Below, one piece after another: positions 45,201-58,800 of a stretch of 64,000 bases of DNA (position 1 is the first letter of the stretch; every line of letters begins with the position of its first letter). The stretch is from Taeniopygia guttata. Lineage: Eukaryota > Chordata > Aves > Passeriformes > Estrildidae. The DNA is taken from positions 17,747,001 to 17,811,000 of the forward strand of contig NC_133032.1 in NCBI RefSeq assembly GCF_048771995.1, in the 5' to 3' direction. Under the pieces are notes generated by a model. That model was not told where the DNA came from. It did no database searches and saw nothing but the letters and a program-made list of their open reading frames with translations. A program made the translations under genes and the position numbers.

Positions 45201-48200
45201 CCTAAATTGTTCCCATACATAAAGACACGATATTTAAACTGAGTATGCATTTTGTGCATCAAAATGCACATAGGTAAATGTTAGTACTTCCTCCATGTGT
45301 GAGGTGAAAAAAAATTTTAAGCTATTCTTGCTTAAAATAGGTTGTTGGCAGCAGAGATTGTTTAAACCTGCTGCAGAAGTTCTTGTAATGAAAAATTAAA
45401 GTTTATTTGAAAATAGCTAATTTGTCAGACTACATGACAAACAGTGTTTTTTACACGTGTGCTTTTCATTTGGTAATCAAGCTGAAAGGAATCTCTTTTA
45501 ACTCCTGTTCAGTTTCAATAAGCAAGTTTTTTATGTCACTCCTGCCAATTTATGCTCAGACATGTTTCATGACTTGGTTTTAACCAATTCTTTGAGTGGA
45601 TTGCTTATCCAATCTATTTTTTTGGGTCGGGGAAAACATTACTTTCACAATTATTGCAGTATAGTACATATTTCATTTTGAAATATTGTTATTTCTTGTT
45701 TTTTAGCAGCAGCATAATTACAGTTTATAATAAAGCATGCTTCTATGATTGTTTCTGTCTCTATTAAGACTAAGCAGCCTTTCTCTAATCAGCATTTTAT
45801 TGTTACATGTTTTCTGCTAAAGTGATGTCTTCTTTTCTCATTCCATAAATGAGATTGCTCTAGAAATAATGGTATCAAAATTAGTAAACCAAACGTAGCA
45901 CCTATTTTGATATTGTCCAGTTTGAATTTCAAGTAGACTTTCATTGGCTGATACAAGTGGTTTGGATGAGAGTGCTGTTTTGGAGCCTCAGCTCAAGAGG
46001 TCATAGAAAAAAATAGCAAATAGTAAGAACAACTTTGGAGAGCAATCAGTTTTTCCTTCTCTTTCTCACTCCTTTTTTTCTCTCTGGTCTTTGGATGCTC
46101 TGTTCTCGGACTGTCCTCAGGCATTAACCTGGTCTGTTTCTGTAGAGAACAGGATCAGGTGAGTCACCTTTATTTTCAAAACAAGAATAAATGCAAGAGC
46201 TTGGTTGCTGTTCTTTGCTCTAGTTGAAGAGGCATCACATGTTGTACGCTGCTGGGCATTTTCAGCTGTCTCTTTTGAAAGTGAGTGAGAAACTGCAGCT
46301 GCATGCAAGCCATGGTGAGGACAGAGAAAAAGTACACACCATACTCTCAAATTTTTATGATTATTACCTTTACATTCTGGTCTTCAGTTGTTAAGAAGAT
46401 GACATAGATATCACATGAACATGGACGTTTTAACACAAACTATAAGAAGTTTTATGTAGTAATAAAACCCATGGAATGCTCAGGAAGTATTGGAAACATC
46501 AAAGGAAAAAATTCCAATGATGCTGCAAAGAAGGCAGGACAAGTCTCATTGGGGAGGATGGGAGCTCAACTAAAAAAATTGGTTTGTACATACTCATACC
46601 AAATTAGAAAGTAAAAATGCTGAGAGATGGGAATTTTTAACAGTTCTGCCTTCTAGCTGTGGTATAATGACAGTGAAGCCAATGTAATGTTTGCATTTCT
46701 AGCAAGAACTTCTAAAGCTCAACTGCGTGTGTGGTTTTTTTTTTTTGCATTTGAATGCAGTATTGGAGAAACTCTGGATGCATTGGTGTATTCTATTTGA
46801 AAGCCTTGGAAAAGAAATGAGGGAGATTGTGAGGGTATGATTAAGAGAACAGGATAAATGTTTTCAGGTTTTGAAGCAGGGAGTCTGCAGTGTTTCCCAG
46901 AGGTGAGGAACAGCATGAGAGGTGCTGTGGCAAATACCATTATCTGCTGTGGGCTGACTTAAAGGCTTGGAGCCCTAAAGCAGCATCTTCCCCCTTGCTA
47001 GCAGCAACACTTGGCTGCATCAGTGCTGTCTGCCTTTCTACCCTGCAGAGCTCTCCTGCCTAGGGAGCTCGCTCATCTTGCACCTTTGCAAGACTGGTGC
47101 TGCTGTGCTGGAGGCTGTGGGCAGGCTAGGGAATGAGACAATGAAGGGGAGCCTTAATGAAAGGCCAGAGGGACCAGGGCTGGGTGAGGTGGAATTGTGT
47201 GTGGGAAGCAGCTTTTGGAGCAGGTATGGGATACTGAGGTCCTGTCTGGTGGGACAGATGTGTAGGATCTGTGTTGTGGGCCAGAGCAGGGGTGCAGTGA
47301 ATGAGAAAGCAGGGAACTCCTTGGGGCACTCTGCAGAAGTGGTGGTCAGACTGCCTGCCCTTTAGGGGAGGAAGAGTTCAGACTACCACAGAAAAGAGGG
47401 GCTGCAATCTAGGAGAGCTTTCAAAGGACTGATTTTAAAATGTACATATCTGCTAATGTATGTATCATAGCTAAGAAATGTTCCGGTCCAATAAGGCATT
47501 AGTAAGTATCATGCCTCCACTGTCCTGCTCTTCACAGCTCCTGTGCTTGGTTTGACTTCTTGGGTCAGGACCAAATAGGAGTAAGGGAATTAGGTAGCAC
47601 AAAGGGAAGGGATTGATTTGGAAATCTATGAAAAGCTAATTTTAAGAATTACTGAGCTTCTTTGAGATGGAGCATTTATGCTGAATATCAGAAATAAGTA
47701 AAATAACTCCAGCTTGTCAAGACTTTATAAATAAATCTTTTGAGATCATTTAGCTGGCACACTCTCTGATTTTTCTGAAGAAATCCAGATGTTGATTTAG
47801 GAACAACTTTTATTTATGGACTTGATTTTGTTGAGATTTTTTGGCCTCGTCTCCTGACAGGATCTCCCTCCTGTGGCCTGCCCAAGCAGCAAGAGTGTTG
47901 AGCACCCTAGAGGATTGAACCACATATGTGTACACTCTTGAAAGTCAGCTCAAAGACAGTAACAGAATTGGACTAATGCTTAAATACCTGCAATTAATAG
48001 CTTTCTTGGAGGGTGAAGAAGCAGATTATGTCATGTTAAATGGCTGCTGCAGTAATGTCTCATGCTGACTATCATAGTGGTACAGCTACAGGAAACTCAA
48101 GTTTGAGAATTGCTGCTGAGATTGAGTCTTTACGTTGAATATCTGCTCAATCAATAATTACTGGACAGTCATGTTTTATCTGAATTGTAATATCTCTACA

Positions 48201-51200
48201 AAGGAGGCCAGGGACAGATTTAAACAAATCATGATACATGATTTAATGTGTAGTGTTTAACTAGTGTGAAAGTTGGCTTCCATTTGGAAAGGCAATATGA
48301 AACACTAGGAAGTTTTGGTCCTTTGTCAGCAGGCCAGGGAGTTGCTGATGCTTTCATTTTTTCTTGGCCCTTGTTAGTTTACAGGATCGGGCAGTTACAT
48401 GAAATTGATGTGCACTCAGTGTGGGTGGGTTGAACTGGTAGGTCTTAAGGAAGCTTATTCACAACTTTCTTGTACTTCCTTTATTGATCACTCTTAATGT
48501 ATGGGATATAGACATTTAACTGCTTTGGTTCCAAAGTGGCTGCAGCTTCACTGTATTAATCAAAATGTACCCCTCCACTTATTTCTTGAATACTAGAATC
48601 CTGGAATTTTCTTTTTAAACGATGTGTTGCTACTTGAAAAGACAGATTTGTGTTAAAAGAGTATGAACTGCTTCTGTTTTGATGCATTTTAACATCAAGT
48701 GTATTATAATCCTCCTTCTTTCTGCAGTCTGGAGAATAGCTTTCCATGTATTTTTCTTCTGATTACTACATTTAGAAAATTGTGGTGCCTTCCAACTCAG
48801 AATATTCTGTGATTCTTAGGTATTGAGCAGCAGGTCCCCACCATATCACCAGTCTTTGGAAACCAAAAAGAGTAACTTTTCCTGCTGATTGTTGTGATTT
48901 GCTCCATGATGTTTAGAGACTTGTAAGTAATACTGTTGGATATAGATGTTGCCCAGATGTAAGACTGAATTTCTTTTTAGTGTTTTTACTCTTGTGAAAA
49001 AGCAGTTTGGAGAATTCTCATTATATTTTAATCAAATCTGTACCTAGGGAGAGGCTAAAGGAAACTGTATGAAAATAATGTGTAAGTTAATCTCTCCAGA
49101 TGTAATACAGCAATACAGTGATTCAGATTAATGCCAAGTATTTTTGTTTGCTTGTTTTTAATAGAGGATATCTTGCCTCTTGGCTCTTATAGCATGCCTT
49201 TAATGCTATGTGAACCAAACAGGTAAATACACATGTTATAGCTTTCTTCCTTTTTTATGGAAGTTTAGTATCAAAATGTTTAAGAAAAATGTTACAAAAA
49301 GGAAAGCGATCCATGCAAATGTGGTGATTGTAGAGAAGAAGTAGTATTTATTTTTATATGATCCATGACAACTTCATAACATTTCATGAAATTGCTGTAT
49401 TAAAGAAGGGCAAATATTCCCAGGCCAGGTCCTAGCCTTGCCTACACAACAGCACACAGTGAACTGTATGGAAGAGATTGTTAGTCAACTGAATACTGCA
49501 TTTACAGAAACAGAAGGTATCATAGAATAAATTGGTGACAAACTGAGAATATAGTAAATTTTGGTTCAGAGGAGATTTGGGGCAGAAATTTTCTTGATTC
49601 ACTGTTTATTAGCCTTGTTTCCTATTAGGCATGGGCTACTTTTGTAACAGAAAGATATTTCTATCTGCATTGCCTTCCAAAAATATTTTTGTCCCAACAG
49701 AATTCTATGATATTGCTGAGAGCTGGGAACAGCCTCATTTCAAGTTGAGTGTTTTCCTAAAATACTTTTAACTTGTTGATGACTTTATTTCTCATTCAGG
49801 AGGGAACATCTTGATGCCTGGATCTAGAGTTCTCTGGTTTTTGTCTGTGGCTGGTATTCAAGAATACCACAGCTTGCCAGCAAGCTAAACTAGTGGCAGA
49901 CTACAGGGTAAATCACCCTGCCTACGGTACTGCTGAAACTGGCTATTCATACTAGACTACTGAAGTGGCTAAATTGTTGTTTAGCATTTTCCACAATTTA
50001 ACATGCAAAGTGTTTTGTCTTCTCATTTTCACAGTCAGAGCCTTATTTTTTAACCAAGAGGACTAAAGTAATAACTGTAAACCATTTATTTCATTACCTC
50101 TCTTTCATCATCCTGAAGCTGCTTGGGGAAGATGGATAAAAATGTTTGTTTCCCCCATACATCCTGACAGCGCTGACACAGGATGAAGAGTTTCCCAGTA
50201 ATTCGGAGTGTAGAAGTTGAAACCAAATTTAGTGAACTCATAAACAATTCCGAACAGCCTGCAAAAGGAATTGGTGGGGCTGAGGGACTGTAGAGCATCT
50301 TAGAGATATGGTGCTTCCTCTTGAACAGAGTTCACTGCGGGAATGTTAATGCAGCCTGTCATTCTTGGAATTAAGGTTCACCAATGTGCAAGTGAAGTAT
50401 GTCCTGTTTTGAGAGCTTTAGTTGGAGCTATGTAGGCTTCAGGTGAGTTGCTGATCCCCTACTGGTAGTGGGGTTCAGTGCTCTTGAGTATGTCCTCTTA
50501 CAGCATATATGCATTCTTTTCTCTTACTGTCCCAAAAGTATTTGGGTAGATAAAGTCGTATTATTGAAATGTCAGTCTGAAACATCTGGAAACATTGAAA
50601 TCAAATTGTTATTTGAATGTCTCTCTCTGGTGTTAGTGTTGCTCAAGTAAAACATTTCACACAATGTGAATATCTGAAAATTGCACCTAATGCAATACAC
50701 CTTCAGTGGCAGAGAATGTGATGTGACTGTCATGACTCATTCTTTGCTTTGGAAGTTCTTTTTTAAGAGTAAAAATTACGTTTTTTCTAAGTCATTCTCT
50801 GATGTGACAGGTGAGGAGTTAGGAATCTGTTTCAATATTTACAAACCTGAGTATTAAAACTCTACTGGGAATGTGCAACGCACCAGTTCACAGAATTTTC
50901 TTCTAATTTGACAACTAAGAACCCTGTTATCACTTTGAAATCTTTAGCATTTTCTATGCTAAACTGTTAATAAGTAAAACACTTAGACTAACAAATACAT
51001 TGAGCTTAATGAAATTTTTATGCATTTTTAGTCATCCACAAAACCAAAGAAGTTTTGGTGTAGGTTTGCTTGCTGTTTGACTTCCCCATTTGTTGGGGTG
51101 CTGTGTCTGCTGAATTCTCAGCACCCGGGATAACAAGGCTTATGTAGTGATGTTTTCTGTATCCACATCCTTTTAATTCTGATTTCCCTGTTACTTTTGA

Positions 51201-54200
51201 ACTCAAGCCCTTTTCAGATATTGTTAGTGGAGGGGGGGTAGAAGGGGGGAGTAGTTCCACAGATTGTTTCCCATAGGCTGTTTCCTATAACTGGCATTAT
51301 TGTTTTAATCAACAAGCAGCATGGTAGAGAAGTAGGGAAAAAAGAGTATGAGATTTGATTGTCCTGAACAACAGAAAATCCACATGAAAGACTAAATATT
51401 TGAATTTGTTAATCATGGGAAAAGTTTTGGTAGGGTGGGAAAACAATTTTTACTAAAGACTGCAAGCCTGCGAGACAGACCCATTGAAAACCACACAATA
51501 GTAATTCCTCTGATTATGGAGGCAGAAGGAAGAATGAAATAGTTCCTTATTCCTAAGAAATGTAGAGAAGCTATTCCTGTAAGGCATGCTTCCAGGCAGT
51601 TATTTCATCCTGTGTGCAAGTAATGATAAAAATGTCTGTTGCGTAGGATCTAACACATAAATGTGATTCTGTGTTGAAAGCTTCTGAAGCTGAATTGACA
51701 TCACATTTGTTAATTTTCTCTTTATATACTGAGTGCCACAGTAGCCGTGGTTAGCAGGGAAATGAACATCTACAGACCAGAAGATTATAGTTGCCGAAGG
51801 ATAAACTGGATTTGACTTCATTAGTGCACAAATGATAAGTTTGTGAGGAGTTATTATAGCATTAATCAACTTGATGGATTGGAAATATGACAGAACTGAA
51901 GCAGCGTGTAATATTAGTGCCTATTATTCTACAAATTATGTCTTCACCTACATTCATAAGGCAAGAGTCATTGCTGCACATTAAAGATGTTACACACTTT
52001 CTCCTCTTGTGGAGATATGTGACAAGCCCTCAGTGATGCCATGTCCTCTCTTCTCCAGCAGGGCTCTGGTCTCCCTTAGCTGCATGTTTGCACCTTGGAA
52101 CTAGCTAAGGCAGCAGGGGAGCTCGTACTTGAATTTACCTTGTACCTGATGAGCCTGGACCTCTTACTTAAACTTCTCTCTTCTTCAGAAATAAATGTTT
52201 CATATTCTAGACATCTCGGAAGAGGGAGAATGAGTAGAAGTTGTAAGGTATGGGACAGATAAGGAATGGGTATTTAATGATTTGATTTCCAGAGCATTGC
52301 ACAGGTGTTTGTACCACTGGTATTGCGGAACATGATCTGCATGAAATTCTGAATGCATACTGAAGAATTTGTTTATTTTCTAGGATATAGGTAATAACAT
52401 GTGAATCTTAATGTGAAACTGATAATTTTAAAATCCAGTCTTTATAGAAGCAGTGAAATCAGTTTGTATGCTTTCCATACAAAGAACTGAAGACTTTGGT
52501 TTAAGGCTTGTGAGCATGTGTCTACCTCATCCAGACATGGTCAGAGTTGTGACTTCACTCTGGAGACTGTCAGGTGCCAAGTACAGGGTGTATTCATTTT
52601 CTTACAACAGCTGAAATTTGGAGTTCCAGGTGTACTCATAGTGAAGGCTGAGATTTTAATTTGGCTATTTTTCCTTGTTTAATTTACTTGTCAGAAACAT
52701 ATATTAGTACACAACTAAACTGTGTGTGTATAATCTACTTGTATTTTAGTTTATAGCATGGATATATCATGCCTTAGCAGCAGTGTGGTTTTGGATTCTG
52801 TGTGCCAAGAAGCTGGTGTGTGTGTGTGTGTGTGAATTATTTCTGTATCTCCATGGCTGCATATAGCTTAGTGCCAAAATCAGACTGGAATTAGAATCTG
52901 AATTTCTTGGAATGTACCTAGCTCTTTTGTTTGAGAAGGAAAAGTTTGCTTGATTTTTGTAGTCCAGAAATATTTCAATTATGTGCTTGTGTAAAAAATA
53001 AGTGACTTCCAGTTTAGGCTGAAATCTAAGAATTAGTTATAAAGCTGACATTTCAGTCAGAAGAGGATCAGGCAAAAAGTTTCAGTAGGACTGGGCCCAT
53101 GCAATTGAAGTTCTCTGTACCCTTTTGGGCATGTAAAAGGGATGTTTTCACTGTTTGGCTGGAGCATTTACAAGATCATTGTAACTTTGTTACTTAGTTA
53201 CTTCTGTAAGTGTCTCAGAGTCCAGAACTGATAAGTTTGCTAAAATATAGTAATAACATTCTTAATTTCCTCCTTCCATTTGCTCCTGCAAGACTTAAGT
53301 GTACTTGAAGAAATGTACATTCGATAAATTATTTTAAATGCTTAAGGTAGTACTGCAGACTCTATCTTAGATTCTCTTTATTTAAAGATGTAAATGTACT
53401 TCCACCTAAGAATTTTTACTTCAGGGCAAAACTTTAATGACGGGGTGTAAAACCAATATCTGCTACAATAAAACATAAAACATTTTTCCATGACACTTAA
53501 ATGTGATTAGTTGCTTTCTCATGCCCATACTAGTATCACTCTGATAGGCTCTATGCCTTAATGTTAGAGGCAGTGACCTTCACAAAACTGTGTACAGTGT
53601 TTTAAGCTTTACATTCTGTGTGACTTCCATAAAAGTTAATATTTCGTGAGTATCCAAAAGGAATAATAGAAAATTCTTCACTTTTTCTGTTTGAGTTCTA
53701 AAGGCAAAGATGCAAAACCTTATTTAAGCCAGTGACATATTTATGCTTGATCCACACATAGCTATTTATATACATTATTGCTTTAAATAATTTACATGAT
53801 TAGAACATAAACTTTGTTTACAAAAGGCTATTTTGGGCAGAATGCAAGGTTTGAACTGATATTTAAAAACAGATTTTTAATCAGACATTAACAAGGAATG
53901 TAATGAATACAAAAAATGTGATGAACTGTTACCTTAATGCTACCATTAACAGTAAATTGGTACTGATTATTATTTTCACCTTCTCTTACATTCATATGGT
54001 GTATGAGTGATTACATGCAATGGTTCTCAACTGGAGGATGTGATTGTCTTTTATTTCCTTGCCTCATTTTTTTAACAACTGCTCAACTGTTTTGAACTGA
54101 TGATTCAGTTTCTTCAATGCATATTGACATTCCCATTTTAGGGTTGAGCAGTACATAACTTAAAGCTATAGGCAGCTCTGGTCATCCTGGTGGGCAGAGT

Positions 54201-55830
54201 TCTGACATGCCCAGGTTCCTGGCTCTGTGGGTATTACATAGGATTGTAAGGACACAACTTGAAAAGGCAGAAAGCTTTTCCATTTTCCTAAAGCATTCTT
54301 CACATATTGGAGGTTTGTGCTTCTTTCCTCTGCGTCTTGTTCTCTCCTCTCCAGAATTATTCGTTTAGTACCTTAATCAGTAGTTGCTCTTGGGAGTGGC
54401 CAGAATTAGGATGGGAATGTGCATAAGGATATCTTTATGGTGGAGGAAAAATAGCGGCATCAGTTGCTTCAGAATTTCAAGGCTATTCTGTAACATAGCT
54501 TGAATTTTAGCTCTTCTTGCAACATTACATTCTGGGACTTTCTTCTCCATGATGTCCCTCTGTGAGCAGCAGAGAAGTACAAGAGGAGGGCGTGTCAGTG
54601 GGACATTTTCAGAGCAGGCTAAATACTGCATCATTATCTTTGCAGTCTGAGTTCTTGCTCTGGGTAACATTTGTGCTCCATTAGCATTTATAAGCACATT
54701 GGTATTCAGCTTGCTTAATTAATTTCTTCTCTTTCCACAGCCGCAGAGCCTTGGCCTGAAAATGCTGCATTGTATCAGCAACTGAAGGGTAGGTACACTG
54801 TTTTTGGCAATTAATAATTACTTTATTTTTAGAAAACACATTAAATATGCACTAAGATAATTAATTGCAAGGAAACACAGAAACTGTTAAAATAGTCCTT
54901 TGTGGTTTTTTTTTGTTTGGTCAGAGGTTTTAGTTATGCTTGCATCTGCCAATATAAACCAGCTATTCATGGCCTATAAGGTCCTTGGTTTATTATTGAC
55001 TCATTATATTGGCGGCTGTAGCCAGTGTAAAATGATTTGGTTGCAGGCACAGTTGGCAGATTTACTGCACCAATAGCTGAGGCAGCAGATTTTTGAAGTC
55101 TTGTGGTAAAGTGGGCTCTCAGTAAAAAGGAACTGTTAAAATGTATAGGCTAGGATGGTTCACTCTCCCTTTAGCAGCTCTTCATATATCATCAGATCAC
55201 ATTATGGCCCCCATTTGGGGCTCAGCAGCCTGCTACAGTTGTCAGAAGACTGCAAAGTAATGAAGACTAATAGGTAGCAGCTCTAGTCTTCTAAGCATGG
55301 AATTTTTATTGCAGTGAACTTGTCATCTTTCTTTTGCGTGACAGACCTAGACACAGTGTGCAATATTAGCTGCAAGCTGCTTTTATAGGTTTCTGAATAC
55401 TTCTACATTTTAGCCAGAGGAGGTATGAAGATGCGATTTTATTTAACTTTGATTAGAAGGAGAGTAATTGGCATAAAAGTCAGGCATTTGGGTTTTTTTT
55501 CTTGTAGTGTTTTTTATTGAACATTGGTGGTAATATATGGTAAGTGCAATTGCATTTGTGGGAGAAAAATTCCTGGTATTTTCTTCCTGTTTTTTAATAT
55601 TCATATTATAGATTTTCTAGTCCAGCTGCATAATAATTATATATGTGCTCCTTCTTATGCTCCTTATGCATAAGAAATGCAGCCTAGTATGGTTTACAGT
55701 TACAGGTCAGTAGCTAAATGGGCACTGTTTTTTTTGTAATTGTATGGTTTATTTTTTTCTTCTTTTTTTTTTTCTTTCAACAGAGGAACAAATTTTGCTT
55801 TCTGATAATGCATCTTCCCTTGCTGTTCAG
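41989..55830 (+). CDS. MTX2: Metaxin-2, 5' part (exons 1-3)
   Basis: Metaxin-2 is a mitochondrial outer-membrane-associated protein that works with metaxin-1 and the SAM complex in inserting beta-barrel proteins. Coding exons seen are 41989-42028 (ending in phase 1 at CTGGCCG|GTGAGG), 54741-54788 (CCACAG|CC...AAGG|GTAGGT) and 55784-55830 (CAACAG|AG...CAG|GTAAAA). Together they encode 45 residues: MSLVAEAFVTQLA, AAEPWPENAALYQQLK, then EEQILLSDNASSLAVQ. Human metaxin-2 has nearly the same start. This is the beginning of the N-terminal thioredoxin/GST-like fold of a roughly 263-residue protein. The next exon, expected to encode AFLQMCNLPIKVV, was not found by eye up to 64000, so the gene runs off the right edge. 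The initiator has G at -3. Intron 1 is 12.7 kb. Confidence 0.93.
42424..42574. repeat. GC-rich minisatellite in MTX2 intron 1
   Basis: An 18-bp unit GTGTCCCCTCCGTCCCCC repeats in tandem, mixed with shorter GTGTCCCCT variants, for about 150 bp. It starts 400 bp after exon 1. It is strand-asymmetric (C/T on the + strand) and produces the artefactual SPPSPV and GDTGDG peptide repeats in ORFs. Confidence 0.92.
42700..44120. other. MTX2: MTX2 intron 1, left part
   Basis: Ordinary AT-rich intron sequence with no supported gene or recognised repeat. Confidence 0.6.
44131..44314 (+). mobile_element. CR1 LINE fragment (3' end)
   Basis: The sequence follows the 3' part of CR1 retroposons in order. 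An AAAAAACCTTTCAGTGTGAG block (44161-44180) comes first, then ATTGGAGCAGATTGCTCAG, then GTTGTGGAGTCTCCGTCCCT. After an eroded middle comes GTGCCTTCCAGCCTCAGTGG. It is 5'-truncated and clearly diverged, so it is old. CR1 is the dominant LINE of birds and other sauropsids, which supports the taxonomic call. Confidence 0.8.
44315..48780. other. MTX2: MTX2 intron 1, middle part
   Basis: No gene is supported. The sequence is AT-rich except for a moderately GC-rich patch at about 46970-47370 whose ORFs have no recognisable domain. There is a C-run at 44871-44884. Confidence 0.55.
48782..48817 (+). mobile_element. CR1 LINE 3' tail remnant (candidate)
   Basis: GTGGTGCCTTCCAACTCAGA followed by ATATTCTGTGATTCTT closely matches the terminal 35 or so bases of CR1 consensus sequences. 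I cannot recognise the upstream CR1 body, so it is either a very short truncated copy or too eroded to follow. Confidence 0.6.
48818..54740. other. MTX2: MTX2 intron 1, right part
   Basis: AT-rich intron with no supported gene. It includes a short GT microsatellite at 52816-52834. The last 20 bases form a pyrimidine-rich acceptor ending CCACAG. Confidence 0.6.
52816..52834. repeat. (GT)n microsatellite
   Basis: Nine to ten consecutive GT units are read directly, inside MTX2 intron 1. Confidence 0.95.
54920..55140. promoter_or_regulatory. Conserved-looking block in MTX2 intron 2 (candidate enhancer)
   Basis: Between exons 2 and 3 lies a stretch of high-complexity sequence with TGCCAATATAAACC, GGTTTATTATTGACTCATTA, ATATTGGCGGC, TTGGTTGCAGGC and CACCAATAGC. 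It is rich in inverted CCAAT-like, AP-1-like (TGACTCA) and homeodomain-like words, unlike the monotonous intron around it. Introns and flanks of MTX2 are known to host HOXD long-range elements. Conservation is inferred and not measured. Confidence 0.3.
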
Positions 55831-58800
55831 GTAAAATATCATATTTTCTAAACTAAAGATGTTAATGTCATTTTATGTAATATATTTATTGAAAAGATTA
55901 ATTTAAGAACTATTTCTGCCAAAACGAATTACTTACTTCCTGCCTCTGATTTGCTTTATGTTGTCATTGAAGTGCCAGAGCCTAAATGATTTGAAGATTT
56001 TGAAAGTCCTATGTAGAATGCTGCTCCTTGTATTCCTGTTTATATTGGTCTGTGTAGAATATCTGCTTGCCTATTTACTCTGGAAACTGTGCATGGTTCG
56101 TGCCTTTTGTTACTTGCTATGCATGTTTGTCTTGTAGCATCTTGCATGATGTTTGCCAGTCATTAAATTCTCATAGCTAATACTATGCCCAAATATGCTT
56201 AAACCCAGGGCATATTTGCTTCCTGCTATGAGCATCACGTCCTTCCATGTCTCTGGTAGGTTTTCTCAATTTCATCATGTGTACTGACTGGAGCTCCAAT
56301 GTGATTTTTAGAAATAGTCCATATAATTGACAAACTTGCACCTCTAATTGACTTAATAGCACCTCTGTGGCTGTGAAGTTCATGTAATCTTCATTAACCT
56401 GTAAGGTTCAGTAACCCCAAATCTCAAGGGGACGTTTTCCCTGTTAGTAACAAAGGCCTGGCAGTCAGAGTGGTGGGGAGCAGGATGTCTGTAAGGTTCT
56501 TGTCCTTCAAGGCAATTTTGTGGCTGCTTTGCTTAGCAGAGAGTTGCACTGTTCTCCTGGTGTGGTCTAGCTCAGAGAAGTTTCAGCAAGCAGTCTTTGA
56601 GGGCTGCCCAAAGAGGTCGTATATCATTTACCAAAAATGAGTCACCTGGAGATTGTAACTGATGTTACTTGTAAAAACGTCAGGATCACTTGATCATAGT
56701 AGCTACTTCCAGGATCTCTTAACTTTTTTCCTTCCAGTCTGGTACTCTAGGAGATAGCTCTAAGAGTGAATTCGATCACAGGAAGAAGCTAGGTTTATCC
56801 ATTGCTGGAAAAAGGAATCACCTCTGATACACCTAATAAATGGGGCAGTGTTTATTTGTTTGAGTAGTATGTTTTATATTGATCTCAGTGTTCCTTTTTA
56901 CCCCAACAGTTGTATTTTTGGGGGTTCTCATCTCATTTCTTCCCATCTAACAATACATGTATATGTGGCTTGTATTTAAAACACAACCCACCCCCCCATC
57001 TCACCAACAAAATAACCCTAAAATTTCCTTTTCTAATGCATCATTTTTCTTTACTGTTTCTAGTACATTGTTATCCTACACATGTCACTTAGATGATAAA
57101 TTAACTATAATATATTAAAAGTCCTTGTTTTTCTTCAATATTCTCTAGCTGGACAGCTGATAGTAGCCATGACTATAAATATGGCTCTGGTAGATATCTG
57201 ATCTTAAACTTTATAGAATAATTGTGTATTGAGGAATTGTATCAATTTTGAAGAATCTGTGTAACATGGTTGTGACAGGGAAAGGATAACTATTCTTGGT
57301 GTCTTTGATCCATTTTGAAACAATACTAGAATATATGTTGATCAGAGAGGTTTAAATACATCAGTGTGTTTTGCATAAGGAATTTGCTTTTTATTTTGAT
57401 GAGAGCTTGTTTGTCTGTTTATTGGTTTTGGTTTTTTTTAAGGGGATGGTGGGCACTGGGGGATGTGTGTGTTTTTCAAAGGAATATTTGGGAATGAGGG
57501 ATAGGAGGAGAAATAGGAGCTGGTACCTGGGACTGCTTTCCTACTACTGTCACTGTTTTCCCCCCTCTTACTGATTTAGGGCACATCAATATCACCAGAG
57601 CAGCTACATACCTTGTTTGTGGTTGTTGAACTTTCATGTGGTGAAAACATCAGAAATTTGATTAGAAAGAGCATGTGGAATCAGCCAGCATCAAATCTTT
57701 AAGAAATGTGGTTTAACAGCAAGACATTTAATGTGCCGCAGCCAGACTTTCAGGTATTTTATAACATCTCCTTGTAGCACCTCTTTGTAAAGCTGCTCTC
57801 AGGTCTCAGAGGAACATACACGCTGGTATCTAAAATAACACATACAATCCAGTGCCATAGTAAGTAATAGTCAGAGTAAAACTTGACTGTTTCAAAGTTG
57901 CCAGTCCTGTAACACAGATGGCATTTCAGGTACTGCTTGTTAATGGAGCAGATGAAGCAGACAGCAGAGCAAGCTACTCTCACTGCAGATGTAATTGATG
58001 AGTAGAGAGGGCTGCAGGTTGAATATAGGAAGTTGGTTGAGTCTGGCTGTTTTAATAAGGATTTGACTTACAACTTCTCATTGTGCAGTAAAATCTGGAC
58101 TCTTGTCCAGCCACATGTCAGATGAGAGAAGGAATGATAGAGTCTTCTGGGAATTGCTGAGTAACTGTGCTGATGCCTATAGTAGTTCAAAATCAACCAA
58201 AACTCGCTCATCTTGAGGAACTTCTCTGTTGATTCTGGTAGAGTTGTTTATTTGTTTGTTTTAAATTAATATTCTGCTCATTGTTTATTTTGGAAACAGA
58301 CTAATTTAGCAATTTCTTTGTCTTTTACTGTGTTTAGATTCTTAGTATTTTCTGAAAATACAACATAACTTCAAGTAGCAAGTGCATTATCTCTGGTGTA
58401 TCTTGGTGTTTGCACTTCTTGTTTGTTAACGTGAAGTAGTGTATTATACAGCAAAGTCCACTTGATCTTGGGCTGCAAAGCCTTGATACTGAATGAAATG
58501 TTATTTTCACTGCAAATTAATCAAAATAAAGGGAAAATACTAATCATTAATGATTATCCAGCTATTGAAAGTAGATTGTAACAGAATGAAGGCTCTGTTC
58601 TTGTGAGACCCTCAGCCCTCTTCCCATCAATGTTAATGAAAACATACCTCCTGGGTAACATGATACATGGTTAAAACCATTCTCCATGTATTTACTGTGC
58701 AACTACCATTATACAGCATTCCTGTTTATCTGGCTTATCACAGTGAAAAAAAGCCATCAAAACCAAAACCCAAATATATCTCAATAACAAAACAATGCTA

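Noticed and set aside
49510-49530. ATCATAGAATAA, reminiscent of the CR1 tail in reverse orientation
   Set aside because: Only about 10 bases agree and no adjoining CR1 sequence is recognisable.
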